DNA of 64,000 nt from Phycisphaerales bacterium (GTDB lineage: Bacteria > Planctomycetota > Phycisphaerae > Phycisphaerales > SM1A02). Positions within the stretch are counted from its first letter, which is position 1, and each line of letters starts with the position of its first letter. Both the position numbers and the translations under genes were made by a program. This document shows positions 44,732-53,018 of this stretch, piece after piece. The stretch covers positions 1 through 64,000 of the forward strand of contig SIAM01000002.1 of NCBI GenBank assembly GCA_009691785.1, given 5' to 3'. Below the pieces are notes generated by a model that saw only the letters and a list, made by a program, of their open reading frames with translations, had not been told where the DNA came from and searched no databases.

Positions 44732-45550
44732 ATGTCCATTTTAAGATCATCCAACCCAATTCTTGCAGAGGGCCGCCTAGAGGAAGCTTTACGAAGCTCT
44801 CCAAATTCTCAAGCCACCGTCACCGTTGCTGGCGTGGTGAATAAGACCACGCTTTGCCTGGCAGTGGCCGTTGTGTTTGGCGCGCTGGGAAACTCGTTTG
44901 GAAATACCCACAAGGACGCGCTGTTCATGGTGAGCGTGGCGTCGTTTGTAGTTTCGTTGGGAGTTGGATTTGCATTGTTTGGCCGCCCAAGTTGGGCGAT
45001 ATTTCTGGCGCCAATTTACGCGGCGGTGCAAGGGTTTTTCATGGGCGCAATCGGAGTTGTGCTTGACAATATTTTGACGGCCAAGGGAATACAACTCACA
45101 GGCGGCATCGCGCTGCAAGCATTTATTATGACCGCGGGCGTGGCGCTGACGTGCCTCATTCTGTACCGCAGCGGCGCCGTGCGCATTACGCAACGCGGCG
45201 CATTTATTTTGTGGGCATGCGTGCTTGGTATTGGCGTGACCTATTTAATTTCATTCGTGCTGAGTTTGTTTGGCGTGGCGACTCCATTCATCTCGCTGCC
45301 AAATCAAACGGGTGGCTCAACCGGCGCATACATTGGCTTGGCTATTAACGGGCTCATTCTGGTGGTGGCGGCGTTTACTTTTATCGCCGACATTCAACAA
45401 GTTGATCAGGCATCCAAAGAAGGCGCACCCGCAAGTAGCGAGTGGTATTTGGCGTATGGCCTAACCGTGAGCTTGGTCTGGATTTATTTTGAGTCCATGA
45501 AAATTATTTTCCGCCTTGCCATGATCTTTGGCGGCGGAAAGCGCGATTGA
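44732..45550 (+). CDS. Bax inhibitor-1/YccA-like membrane protein
   Basis: The 272-residue product has about seven hydrophobic segments between residues 35 and 265 and belongs to the Bax inhibitor-1-like group (the YccA-like branch). The end has ASSEWYLAYGLTVSLVWIYFESMKIIFRLAMIFGGGKRD, with charged residues in the last helix as usual. Members are proposed to leak calcium or protons or to interact with membrane proteases, but the bacterial role is unsettled. taaggaga precedes the ATG. The next gene, Nif3-like, starts 29 bases later. Confidence 0.88.
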   Translation: MSILRSSNPILAEGRLEEALRSSPNSQATVTVAGVVNKTTLCLAVAVVFGALGNSFGNTHKDALFMVSVASFVVSLGVGFALFGRPSWAIFLAPIYAAVQGFFMGAIGVVLDNILTAKGIQLTGGIALQAFIMTAGVALTCLILYRSGAVRITQRGAFILWACVLGIGVTYLISFVLSLFGVATPFISLPNQTGGSTGAYIGLAINGLILVVAAFTFIADIQQVDQASKEGAPASSEWYLAYGLTVSLVWIYFESMKIIFRLAMIFGGGKRD

Positions 45551-45579
45551 TCGCGCGCGTTCCACATGAAGGTTGATCA

Positions 45580-46431
45580 ATGATTGGTGAACTTGTGCTG
45601 GCAATAGATGCCGTCGCGCCGCGGCGGCTTGCTGCGGCATGGGACAACACGGGCTTGCTGCTTGGTGATCCATCGCGGGAACTTCGTCGCGCGATGCTGA
45701 CCATTGACCTGACAAACGCCGTGCTGGATGAGGCGATTGCGGCCAAATGCCAGGCGATTATTGCCTATCACCCGCCCATATTTGAGCCGCTGAAACACAT
45801 CACGACCACGCACGCGCATGAGCACATCTTGCTGCGTTGCGCGGAGAACAAGATTGCTATTGTGTCGCCGCATACCGCGCTTGATGCGGTGTGTGGGGGC
45901 ATGACCGATTGGCTAGCGGACATGATTGATGCGGGCGAACGCGTGGCGTTGGAGCCAACCGCGCAAGAAGCGCCAAGTGAGCGCAAGTTGAATCAAGCGC
46001 GAACACGCGCGCCCAATGCGGGCAAGCCACAAGTTCATGGCCAAGGCCGCGCGCTCACGCTTACCACGCCGCGCGCAACCAACGCCATAGTCAAGCGGCT
46101 TCAAACTTCGCTGCGACTTTCGGCCGGCCAAGTTTCGTTTTGCCAATTGAACAAGTCGCGCCGCCACACTTGCGTGGCGGTGGTTCCTGGCTCTGGCGCT
46201 AGTTTGCTTGCGCTGGCCTTAGAAGCCGGTTGCACGCTCATGGTCACCGGCGAGGCCAAGCACCACGATGTGATCCACGCGCAAGAAAATGGTTGCGACA
46301 TGATTTTGCTTGGCCACACCAACTCAGAGCGCGGATTTCTGCCGCACTTTGCCAAACAATTGCAGCCGCATGTGCCGCAGATTCGTTTGTTGGTGAGCAA
46401 GCGCGATCGACATCCGCTGCAAAGCGCATAG
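45580..46431 (+). CDS. Nif3-like dinuclear metal centre protein
   Basis: The 283-residue product has the Nif3/YbgI family segments AAWDNTGLLLGDP, AKCQAIIAYHPPIFEPLKHI and the metal-binding GEAKHHDVIHAQENGCDMILLGHTNSERGFL. Members form hexameric toroids with two metal ions per subunit. A GTP cyclohydrolase-like activity was proposed for some, but the cellular role is unknown. It follows the Bax-inhibitor gene after 29 bases and is convergent with the ROK kinase. Confidence 0.9.
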   Translation: MIGELVLAIDAVAPRRLAAAWDNTGLLLGDPSRELRRAMLTIDLTNAVLDEAIAAKCQAIIAYHPPIFEPLKHITTTHAHEHILLRCAENKIAIVSPHTALDAVCGGMTDWLADMIDAGERVALEPTAQEAPSERKLNQARTRAPNAGKPQVHGQGRALTLTTPRATNAIVKRLQTSLRLSAGQVSFCQLNKSRRHTCVAVVPGSGASLLALALEAGCTLMVTGEAKHHDVIHAQENGCDMILLGHTNSERGFLPHFAKQLQPHVPQIRLLVSKRDRHPLQSA

Positions 46432-46472
46432 AACAGACGCGCGCCGCAGTCATGGCGCTCAATCCGACGCGA

Positions 46473-47480
46473 TTATTTTTCTTCACTCAATGTTTCACGC
46501 GCCAGAAGCGCGGCGCCCAACATGCCGGCGTCATCGCCCAATTGACTTGGAACAATTTCACAGCGCTGCAATGTTTGCGGAAAAACAACGCGTTCAAAAC
46601 TCTCGCGCACTCGGTACAGATACGGCTTTCCAAGCGCCTCGGAAACGCCGCCGCCCAACACCACGGTTTGCAAACTCAATACCGTAATCAGATTGGCAAT
46701 GGTTAAACCCAGCAATTCGGCCGAGGCATCCACCACTTTGCGCACAAGCGGATCGCCCTTGCCATAGCACTCCGCCAGCACGCTGCTTCCAATCGCGGAT
46801 GGATCGGGCTTGCCGTCGTCGTCTTTTTCTTTGTTCAAAAATTCGCGCAACATGCTGTCGGGATAGTGCCCAAGCAACATCATCATGCTGCGCACCAACG
46901 CCGTGCGGCTGCAGTGATCTTCCAGAGTTCTGTGACCTGGACCAGCGCCTGGGAAAAGCACAACATGCCCAACTTCGCCGGCGGTATGAAACGGACCGCG
47001 CCACAATTTGCCATTGAGAATCATTCCGCCGCCAATGCCTGTACCAATCCACATGGCCAGCAAGTCGCCGCGATTTTTTCCCGCGCCCAAACGGCTTTCA
47101 CCAAACGCGGCAACATTCACATCGTTGTCCACCACCACGGGCATGTCCAATTTTTTAGACATGATGTCGCGCAGCGGAACTTTTTTCCATCCAAGATTGC
47201 CCGCATGAATCACGCTGCCCTTATCCCAATCCACGGCGCTTGGCGCGCCAATACCAGCGGCCATGATATCTTTCATGGAAAGCTTTGCGTCTTCACACGC
47301 GCGCTCAATGCCTTCAACCATTCTAGTGATGACCTTCTCGCGACCCTCGGTGGCCTTGGTCTTGCGGCGAGAGCGCCCAACAATTTTTCCCTTTTCGTCA
47401 ATCACACCAATGCTCATGTTGGTCCCGCCTAAATCCACGCCAACAATTGGACCGTTGAAACGTTGTTTGCGATCTACCAT
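46473..47480 (-). CDS. ROK family kinase (glucokinase-like), zinc motif changed
   Basis: ROK proteins phosphorylate sugars or regulate sugar genes. The 335-residue product has the ATP-binding VGVDLGGTNMSIGV, the catalytic Asp in VVVDNDVNVAAFGE and MWIGTGIGGGMILNGKL. It has no HTH, so it is a kinase, probably a glucokinase. The usual zinc motif after the EVGH segment (CxCGxxGCxE) is replaced by FPGAGPGHRTLEDHCSR, with one Cys. Loss of the structural zinc is inferred and could affect stability or specificity. It is divergent from gatC with a short shared promoter region. Confidence 0.88.
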   Translation of the reverse strand: MVDRKQRFNGPIVGVDLGGTNMSIGVIDEKGKIVGRSRRKTKATEGREKVITRMVEGIERACEDAKLSMKDIMAAGIGAPSAVDWDKGSVIHAGNLGWKKVPLRDIMSKKLDMPVVVDNDVNVAAFGESRLGAGKNRGDLLAMWIGTGIGGGMILNGKLWRGPFHTAGEVGHVVLFPGAGPGHRTLEDHCSRTALVRSMMMLLGHYPDSMLREFLNKEKDDDGKPDPSAIGSSVLAECYGKGDPLVRKVVDASAELLGLTIANLITVLSLQTVVLGGGVSEALGKPYLYRVRESFERVVFPQTLQRCEIVPSQLGDDAGMLGAALLARETLSEEK

Positions 47481-47528
47481 GCGCGGAATCTAGCCGACAT
47501 TGCGCCACGCTTGGTTACACTCAATTGC

Positions 47529-47840
47529 GTGACAGAGAAACATACGCTTTCGATCGAGGAAACAGCCCATGTGGCCAAATTGGCGCGGCTTGAAATTGCG
47601 CCCACACAACTGGAACAATATCGTGGCGAACTAGCCAACGTGCTGAGCCATGTGGCCAAGTTGAAGGCCATCAACGTGGATGGCATTGAGCCGCTGACTA
47701 GCCCAGTGGACTCCACCAATCGCCTTGCGGCTGACCAACCAGGCGCCACGCTTTCACTGGAAGAATTATTCATGAACGCCCCCGCTGTCGAGGGCCGCTT
47801 CATCGCGGTTCCAAAAGTTCTGGCGGAGGAAATTTCATGA
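47529..47840 (+). CDS. gatC: Glu-tRNA(Gln)/Asp-tRNA(Asn) amidotransferase subunit C
   Basis: GatC helps fold and hold together GatA and GatB. The 103-residue product starts at GTG 47529 (VTEKHTLSIEETAHVAKLARLEI); the ORF track start at 47463 adds a leader that overlaps the ROK gene. The conserved segments are HVAKLARLEI, LSHVAKLKAINVDGIEPLTSP and the C-terminal EGRFIAVPKVL. It overlaps gatA by four bases (ATGA). Confidence 0.93.
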   Translation: MTEKHTLSIEETAHVAKLARLEIAPTQLEQYRGELANVLSHVAKLKAINVDGIEPLTSPVDSTNRLAADQPGATLSLEELFMNAPAVEGRFIAVPKVLAEEIS

Positions 47841-49315
47841 GCGCGCCAATAATGGACGTCGTCTCCATTGCCGACGCGGTGCGTTCTGGAAAAATGTCCG
47901 CCGAGCAAGTGGCCAAAGATTTTGTGCGCCGCGCTCAAACTGCCAACGCGTCACTGAATGCGTTTCATGAACTCTTTGAAAATGAATCCATGAATGCCGC
48001 GCGCGCCGTTGACGCAAAAGTCAAAGCGGGAAAAGATCCAGGACCACTGGCGGGCGTGCCCGTGGCCGTAAAAGATAATTTGGCTACCACGGTTGGTCGC
48101 ACAACGTGCTCAAGCAAGATGCTTGAAAACTATCGCTCACCTTTCACCGCCACATGCGTGGAGCGCCTTCAAGCCGCGGGCGCGGTGGTGATTGGAAAAA
48201 CAAATATGGATGAATTTGCCATGGGCTCCAGCACCGAGCATTGCGCGTGGGGGTGCGTGAAAAATCCCTGGGACACAACGCGCGTTCCCGGTGGTTCAAG
48301 TGGTGGAAGCGCCGTGGCCGCGGCCGCTGGTTTATGCGGTTTTTCCATAGGAAGCGACACCGGCGGCAGCATTCGTCAACCCGCTTCATTGTGTGGCTGC
48401 GTTGGGTTCAAGCCAACCTACGGCCGCATTAGCCGCTACGGCTTGGTGGCCTTTGGCAGCAGCCTTGACCAAGTTGGTCCGCTTACCCGCAGTGTGCGCG
48501 ACGCCGCGCTCACCTATCAAGTGATGGCTGGCCTTGATGATCGTGACAGCACCACCGCTGATCTCAAAGTGGAAGATCCAATGAAGGATTTGGAAACTCC
48601 AATCGCGGGGATGCGCGTTGGCGTGCCCAAACAATATTTAAGCGACGCCAATGACGCCGCGGTGAACGCATCCGTAAACGACGCGCTGCAGCGGCTGCAA
48701 AAATTAGGCGCCACTTTGGTTGAAGTGGATCTTCCGTTGACGGACATTGGCATCAGCACCTACTACGTCATCGCGCCCGCGGAGGCCAGCGGAAACTTGG
48801 CGCGCTTTGACGGCATTCGCTATGGCTACCGCGCCGCGTTGAAGACGGGCGAAAGTTTGGACACGCTGTACTCGCGAAGCCGCGCCGAAGGATTTGGTCC
48901 TGAAGTGCAGCGGCGCATCATGCTTGGAACATATGTGCTCAGTTCCGGTTATTACGACGCGTACTACGGCCGCGCTTTGCGCGTGCGTCGGCTCATCAAG
49001 GCGGAGTTTGACAACGCCTTCGCAAAGTGCGATGTCATCGCGGGTCCCGCAAGTCCGTCGCCCGCGTTTGCCTTTGGCGGTATGGCTGATCCGCTAAAAA
49101 TGTATCTGTGCGATGTCTACACGGTGAACACAAATATCGCTGGTTTACCCGCTATTTCTGTGCCAATTGGCTTTGCCACAGAGGGCGCGAAGTCGCTGCC
49201 GATTGGTCTTCACCTGCAAGCGCCAGCGTTCGCCGACGCAAAATTATTGCGCGCCGCGCGAATGGTTGAAAAACTTTTCCCTGATCTGGCGCGCCAAGCG
49301 CCGCATGTTTCCTAA
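47837..49315 (+). CDS. gatA: Glu-tRNA(Gln)/Asp-tRNA(Asn) amidotransferase subunit A
   Basis: GatA is the amidase subunit that releases ammonia from glutamine for the conversion of Glu-tRNA(Gln) to Gln-tRNA(Gln). The 492-residue product has the Ser-Ser-Lys triad: Lys in VAVKDNLATT and the Ser in PGGSSGGSAVAAAAG and IGSDTGGSIRQPAS. It overlaps the gatC stop by four bases. gatB, the third subunit, is not next to it and must lie elsewhere. Confidence 0.97.
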   Translation: MSAPIMDVVSIADAVRSGKMSAEQVAKDFVRRAQTANASLNAFHELFENESMNAARAVDAKVKAGKDPGPLAGVPVAVKDNLATTVGRTTCSSKMLENYRSPFTATCVERLQAAGAVVIGKTNMDEFAMGSSTEHCAWGCVKNPWDTTRVPGGSSGGSAVAAAAGLCGFSIGSDTGGSIRQPASLCGCVGFKPTYGRISRYGLVAFGSSLDQVGPLTRSVRDAALTYQVMAGLDDRDSTTADLKVEDPMKDLETPIAGMRVGVPKQYLSDANDAAVNASVNDALQRLQKLGATLVEVDLPLTDIGISTYYVIAPAEASGNLARFDGIRYGYRAALKTGESLDTLYSRSRAEGFGPEVQRRIMLGTYVLSSGYYDAYYGRALRVRRLIKAEFDNAFAKCDVIAGPASPSPAFAFGGMADPLKMYLCDVYTVNTNIAGLPAISVPIGFATEGAKSLPIGLHLQAPAFADAKLLRAARMVEKLFPDLARQAPHVS

Positions 49316-49332
49316 AGCCAAACGCAAGAATA

Positions 49333-49890
49333 TTATTGCGTTGATACTGCCGCGATTGGCGCCGCTTGAGTCGGTCTTGGTATCGCGCACAGTACGTGAA
49401 GTTGTGAATAAAAGGAACTCACAAGCGCCTTCGCGTCCTTGGTGCGCTCGCCAAACAATCCCAATGTGGCGCTGGCGCTAAGCACACCTTGCGCCGCGTC
49501 GCCCTTGACCACAAGTTCGCCTTGGTCATTATTCAAGGTCAGAATGGTGAAACGCAATCCGTCTGGTTGCACAAACTGCTCCACCACGGCCATTTCAACT
49601 TTTCGAGATCCAATGACCGCGGCCATGTACACATCCGACCAACGCCCCACGGTTGATGTCTGCAAGGGCCGAGTGTCGTCTATGTTTTTCTGCGTGCGCG
49701 TGGATGCCATTGCTTTCAGAACGCGCTGTGACTCCGCTGACGTCAGTTCGCGGTTGACACTGGCAAGATCGCCAGGAAAAACTTCGTTGGATTGCACGAT
49801 TGGCTGTGGCGTGGAGCAGGCCGCGCACAACAGAGCCGCCAGGAATACGACACGCTTCAACAATGTTTCAAACTTGTTCACGCGTACCAC
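49333..49890 (-). CDS. Lipoprotein, function unknown
   Basis: The 185-residue product has a basic start (RVNKFETLLKR), a hydrophobic stretch and a lipobox ending in Cys (LLCAAC), so it is a predicted membrane-anchored lipoprotein. The mature part has a helical segment (RELTSAESQRVLKAMASTRTQKN) followed by an apparently beta-rich domain (WSDVYMAAVIGSRKVEMAVVEQFVQ). No family is recognised. It lies 18 bases upstream of the mutY stop on the same strand and is convergent with gatA. Confidence 0.75.
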   Translation of the reverse strand: MVRVNKFETLLKRVVFLAALLCAACSTPQPIVQSNEVFPGDLASVNRELTSAESQRVLKAMASTRTQKNIDDTRPLQTSTVGRWSDVYMAAVIGSRKVEMAVVEQFVQPDGLRFTILTLNNDQGELVVKGDAAQGVLSASATLGLFGERTKDAKALVSSFYSQLHVLCAIPRPTQAAPIAAVSTQ

Positions 49891-49908
49891 TTTAGCGAGT
49901 TCGCCAGT

Positions 49909-50964
49909 TTATTTTTTCGCCGCCGCGTCGGCAATTCGCAATACCGCATTGCTCACAGCGTATTTCTTTAATTTTTCCAACTCAATCCAGCGCAATTTGG
50001 CTTGGGAACAAAACTCCACCGCATAAACACGAATTCGAATTGTGCGATGCGTTGTGAGAAACTCAAACTCTCCACGGAATTGTTCTATGCGTTTTATTTC
50101 AGGTCGTTCGCGCAGCAACTTGCGGGCGTTGCAGACAGTTGCAGATTCAAATACCGGTGGCGACAACATTCCCGCCCACAATCCTTTCGCGGGCCGCGTT
50201 TGAACACCCATGGTGCCTTTGCGGATTTCCACAAACGCGTGATGCACTACGGTCCGTCGTGGCACGGCGGTTTGTTTCAACGGAACAAACTCCTGGGAGT
50301 TGGCCTTGAACGCGGCGCAACACACACGCACCGGACACACCATGCAACGCGGATTTTTTGGAACACACACGGTCGCACCCAATTCCATTAACGCCTCATT
50401 CAGCACCGCCGGAGATTTCGCTCCGCAAACAAATTTTTCCGCCGTGCTCCACAGCCACTCATTTGCAATGTTGCCTTTGGTGCTTTCGCGCCAATCAGCG
50501 AGCCGCGACAACACGCGAACAACATTGCCATCGACAATTGGCGCCGCTTGACCAAACGCAATGCTGGCAATGGCCCCCGCCGAGTAGCGGCCAATTCCTG
50601 GAAGCGATTGCAACTCGTGCGAAGTCTGCGGAACCCGACCGCCAAACCGCGCCGTGATTATTTTTGCCGCCGCATGCAAATTTTTCGCGCGCCGGTAATA
50701 ACCCAGCCCCTGCCACAACGAAAGCACATCTTGTTCGCAGGAACTTGCCAACCGCTTGGGCGTTGGAAACCGCCTCAGGAATGCCGGAAATTTTTCCGCA
50801 ACTCGGCTGACCTGCGTCTGTTGAAGCATGACTTCGCTCACAAATACGCGCCACGGCGTGCGCCGCTTTCGCCATGGAAGATCTCGCAAAACCATTGGAA
50901 ACCACCGCTCTAGCCGTGAAATTACGGCTGGCATATTTGGTATTTGTTTGGCAACCTTTCTCAT
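49909..50964 (-). CDS. mutY: A/G-specific adenine DNA glycosylase MutY
   Basis: MutY removes adenine mispaired with 8-oxoguanine. The 351-residue product has the helix-hairpin-helix LQSLPGIGRYSAGAIASIAFG, with the catalytic Asp in PIVDGNVVRVLSRL and the Glu in SEVMLQQTQV. The iron-sulfur cluster motif is C-x6-C-x2-C-x5-C (CVPKNPRCMVCPVRVCC). The C-terminal domain (about 230-330) is the NUDIX-like 8-oxoG reader. The length is normal. The lipoprotein gene follows 18 bases downstream. Confidence 0.96.
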   Translation of the reverse strand: MRKVAKQIPNMPAVISRLERWFPMVLRDLPWRKRRTPWRVFVSEVMLQQTQVSRVAEKFPAFLRRFPTPKRLASSCEQDVLSLWQGLGYYRRAKNLHAAAKIITARFGGRVPQTSHELQSLPGIGRYSAGAIASIAFGQAAPIVDGNVVRVLSRLADWRESTKGNIANEWLWSTAEKFVCGAKSPAVLNEALMELGATVCVPKNPRCMVCPVRVCCAAFKANSQEFVPLKQTAVPRRTVVHHAFVEIRKGTMGVQTRPAKGLWAGMLSPPVFESATVCNARKLLRERPEIKRIEQFRGEFEFLTTHRTIRIRVYAVEFCSQAKLRWIELEKLKKYAVSNAVLRIADAAAKK

Positions 50965-51050
50965 GACTTGGGCGAATGCTCCCTTGCGACTCGGAGACTA
51001 CCCCTTTACCCTATCCGACCACCTCACAGCTTTAAGACCCCCACACTTTT

Positions 51051-52319
51051 ATGCCAAAAATTTTCTACACAATTGAAGAAGCGTGCGCCCAGCTTGGCAA
51101 GACAGAAGCCGAAATTATGGCTTTGATCCAGGCTGGAAAGCTTCGCGAATTTCGCGATCAAGAACAGCTGAAGTTGAAAGTGGAGGATGTCAATAGTCTC
51201 AACGATAGCGATGTTGATATTCAATTAAATTCCGACCAAATCAACTTGTCCTCTGGCAGCGGTAGTTTTGAACTGGATCTGTCCGACTCCTTGTCGCCCA
51301 CCATTGCGTCTGATCCAAAGAGTGCGAGTCCCGTGGGTCCATTAGCGCCGCCCGCAATTGAAGATGATTTAGCTCTTGACCTTGACTCAATGGCAAGCGC
51401 GGAAACACCATCCATTGCTCAGAAAAATGAATTAGTTGATGACACATTCACTTTGGAAATGGATTTGGATTCATCAAGTCCCGCCACTTCTGCCGCACAA
51501 TCCGCGGCGCAGTCCGCTGCCGCAAGCTCAGTGTTGCCAGAGGCCGGAGAGGATTCACTCACGCTTGAACTTGATTTAGGCGAAGACAAGAGCCCTGCGC
51601 CAGCTCCTAAAAACGTCGCGCCACAAAAAGCTGCTCCAGAAATAGATTTGAACGCTGGTCTAGACGATCTCGAATTTGAAGATAATGTGAAAGGCGATGT
51701 TGCCAAAAGTCCCGCAAAAATCGCTGCAAAAACACCTTTAGAAAATTTTGATCAAACCATCGAAGATAACCGCGAAGGAAGTGCGGCTGGATTTGATAGC
51801 CGAATCGATAGCGCGTTGGGTGGTTCAGCAGACTTGGTGGCCGAGACAATGAATGTGGATCAACCCGGTTCTGGAAGCGGCTTATTAGATCTCACGCAAG
51901 AAAGTGAAGACAGCCAAATGGGCGCGGCTCTTATGGATGAGGCCTTTCAAGGCGATGATGAAGCCCCGAAAAATGCAAGTGGAATATTTGGTGGCGCATC
52001 AAACGAAAGCGGAATCCATGAAGCTGCCGTTGCCTCCATCGGATCGTCCACTGGGTCCGTTCCCGCCTTTGCAAGTGCGACCACGGCTGGAATTGAAATT
52101 TACAGCGCTTCTTGGAGTGGCTTAACTATTGGATTGCTTGTTCCAGCAATAGTTGGTCTGACCGCCACCGCCGCAATGCTTGTTGTCAAAACACTTGGGG
52201 GCACACCAGATCTTGCAATTATGGTGGCGCAAGATTGGATGATGTGGACAGGTGGCTATGCCGGCTCAATCGCAATCTGTGGCGCTATTGGTTTCTTTGT
52301 TGGAAAAGCAACCGAGTAA
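51051..52319 (+). CDS. HTH protein with an acidic repeat region and two C-terminal membrane segments
   Basis: The 422-residue product starts with an excisionase/MerR-like HTH of about 50 residues (FYTIEEACAQLGKTEAEIMALIQAGKLREF). A long acidic Asp/Ser/Ala-rich region follows, with a recurring L-x-L-D-L pattern: SFELDLSDS, LALDLDSM, FTLEMDLDSS and LTLELDLGED. The C-terminus has two hydrophobic segments, at about 355-377 and 398-418. This HTH plus membrane tail layout suggests a membrane-tethered regulator. That is inference; the HTH may equally serve protein binding. psd starts 15 bases downstream. Confidence 0.8.
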   Translation: MPKIFYTIEEACAQLGKTEAEIMALIQAGKLREFRDQEQLKLKVEDVNSLNDSDVDIQLNSDQINLSSGSGSFELDLSDSLSPTIASDPKSASPVGPLAPPAIEDDLALDLDSMASAETPSIAQKNELVDDTFTLEMDLDSSSPATSAAQSAAQSAAASSVLPEAGEDSLTLELDLGEDKSPAPAPKNVAPQKAAPEIDLNAGLDDLEFEDNVKGDVAKSPAKIAAKTPLENFDQTIEDNREGSAAGFDSRIDSALGGSADLVAETMNVDQPGSGSGLLDLTQESEDSQMGAALMDEAFQGDDEAPKNASGIFGGASNESGIHEAAVASIGSSTGSVPAFASATTAGIEIYSASWSGLTIGLLVPAIVGLTATAAMLVVKTLGGTPDLAIMVAQDWMMWTGGYAGSIAICGAIGFFVGKATE

Positions 52320-52334
52320 ACGGATCACATTTCA

Positions 52335-53018
52335 ATGCTGACCAAATACGGAATGAATCAGTGGCTGACCACTGCTGTCGTGGTCTATCCAATTATTGGC
52401 GCCTGCATTTGGCTGGCTGACAATGGTGAGCCAGCGTGGTGGATTCCCGCCGGGTTCCTTTTGATGATTTGGCTTTGTTTTGCGGCGTTTTTTCGCGATC
52501 CGCCACGTAGACCCACCTCAAATAATCTAGCTGACTTCCTAAGTCCAGCCGACGGAACTGTCAGCGCCATAGTTCGAGTGGCGCATCATGAAGCGACCAA
52601 TGGTCCAGCCCTTGTCATTCGAATATTTCTCAGCGTGCTAAATGTGCACATCAATCGGTCCGCACAAAATGGAATCGTGATCCGTTTGCGTCATCAGCCT
52701 GGTCGCTACCTTGACGCGCGCGCGTCAGCTGGAGCGCGCGTAAACGAAAATCTTTTGCTCACGCTGCAACTCGATGATGGTCGCACCTATGGCATTAGAC
52801 AAATTTCAGGAGCAATCGCCCGACGCATTGTGTGTCGCGCGAACTTGGGGGATAGATTGCTGCGCGGTCAGCGATTTGGAATGATTCAATTTGGTTCCAC
52901 CACTGAATTAATTTTGCCGCAGCCCGAAGAAGCCGTGAGGCTGGTGCGCGAAGGGATGCGCGTGTATGCGGGGCGAACTTCGCTGGCGCGTTTGAATCCA
53001 ATCGACTCATCCAAATAA
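52335..53018 (+). CDS. psd: Phosphatidylserine decarboxylase
   Basis: Psd makes phosphatidylethanolamine from phosphatidylserine. The 227-residue product is the short form with two N-terminal membrane segments (residues 10-55). It then has FLSPADGTVSAIVRV, IFLSVLNVHINRSAQNG and the self-cleavage site FGST (FGMIQFGSTTELILP), at whose Ser the pyruvoyl group forms. pssA is not adjacent. It starts 15 bases after the HTH-membrane gene. The last 12 bases overlap the convergent gene. Confidence 0.92.
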   Translation: MLTKYGMNQWLTTAVVVYPIIGACIWLADNGEPAWWIPAGFLLMIWLCFAAFFRDPPRRPTSNNLADFLSPADGTVSAIVRVAHHEATNGPALVIRIFLSVLNVHINRSAQNGIVIRLRHQPGRYLDARASAGARVNENLLLTLQLDDGRTYGIRQISGAIARRIVCRANLGDRLLRGQRFGMIQFGSTTELILPQPEEAVRLVREGMRVYAGRTSLARLNPIDSSK

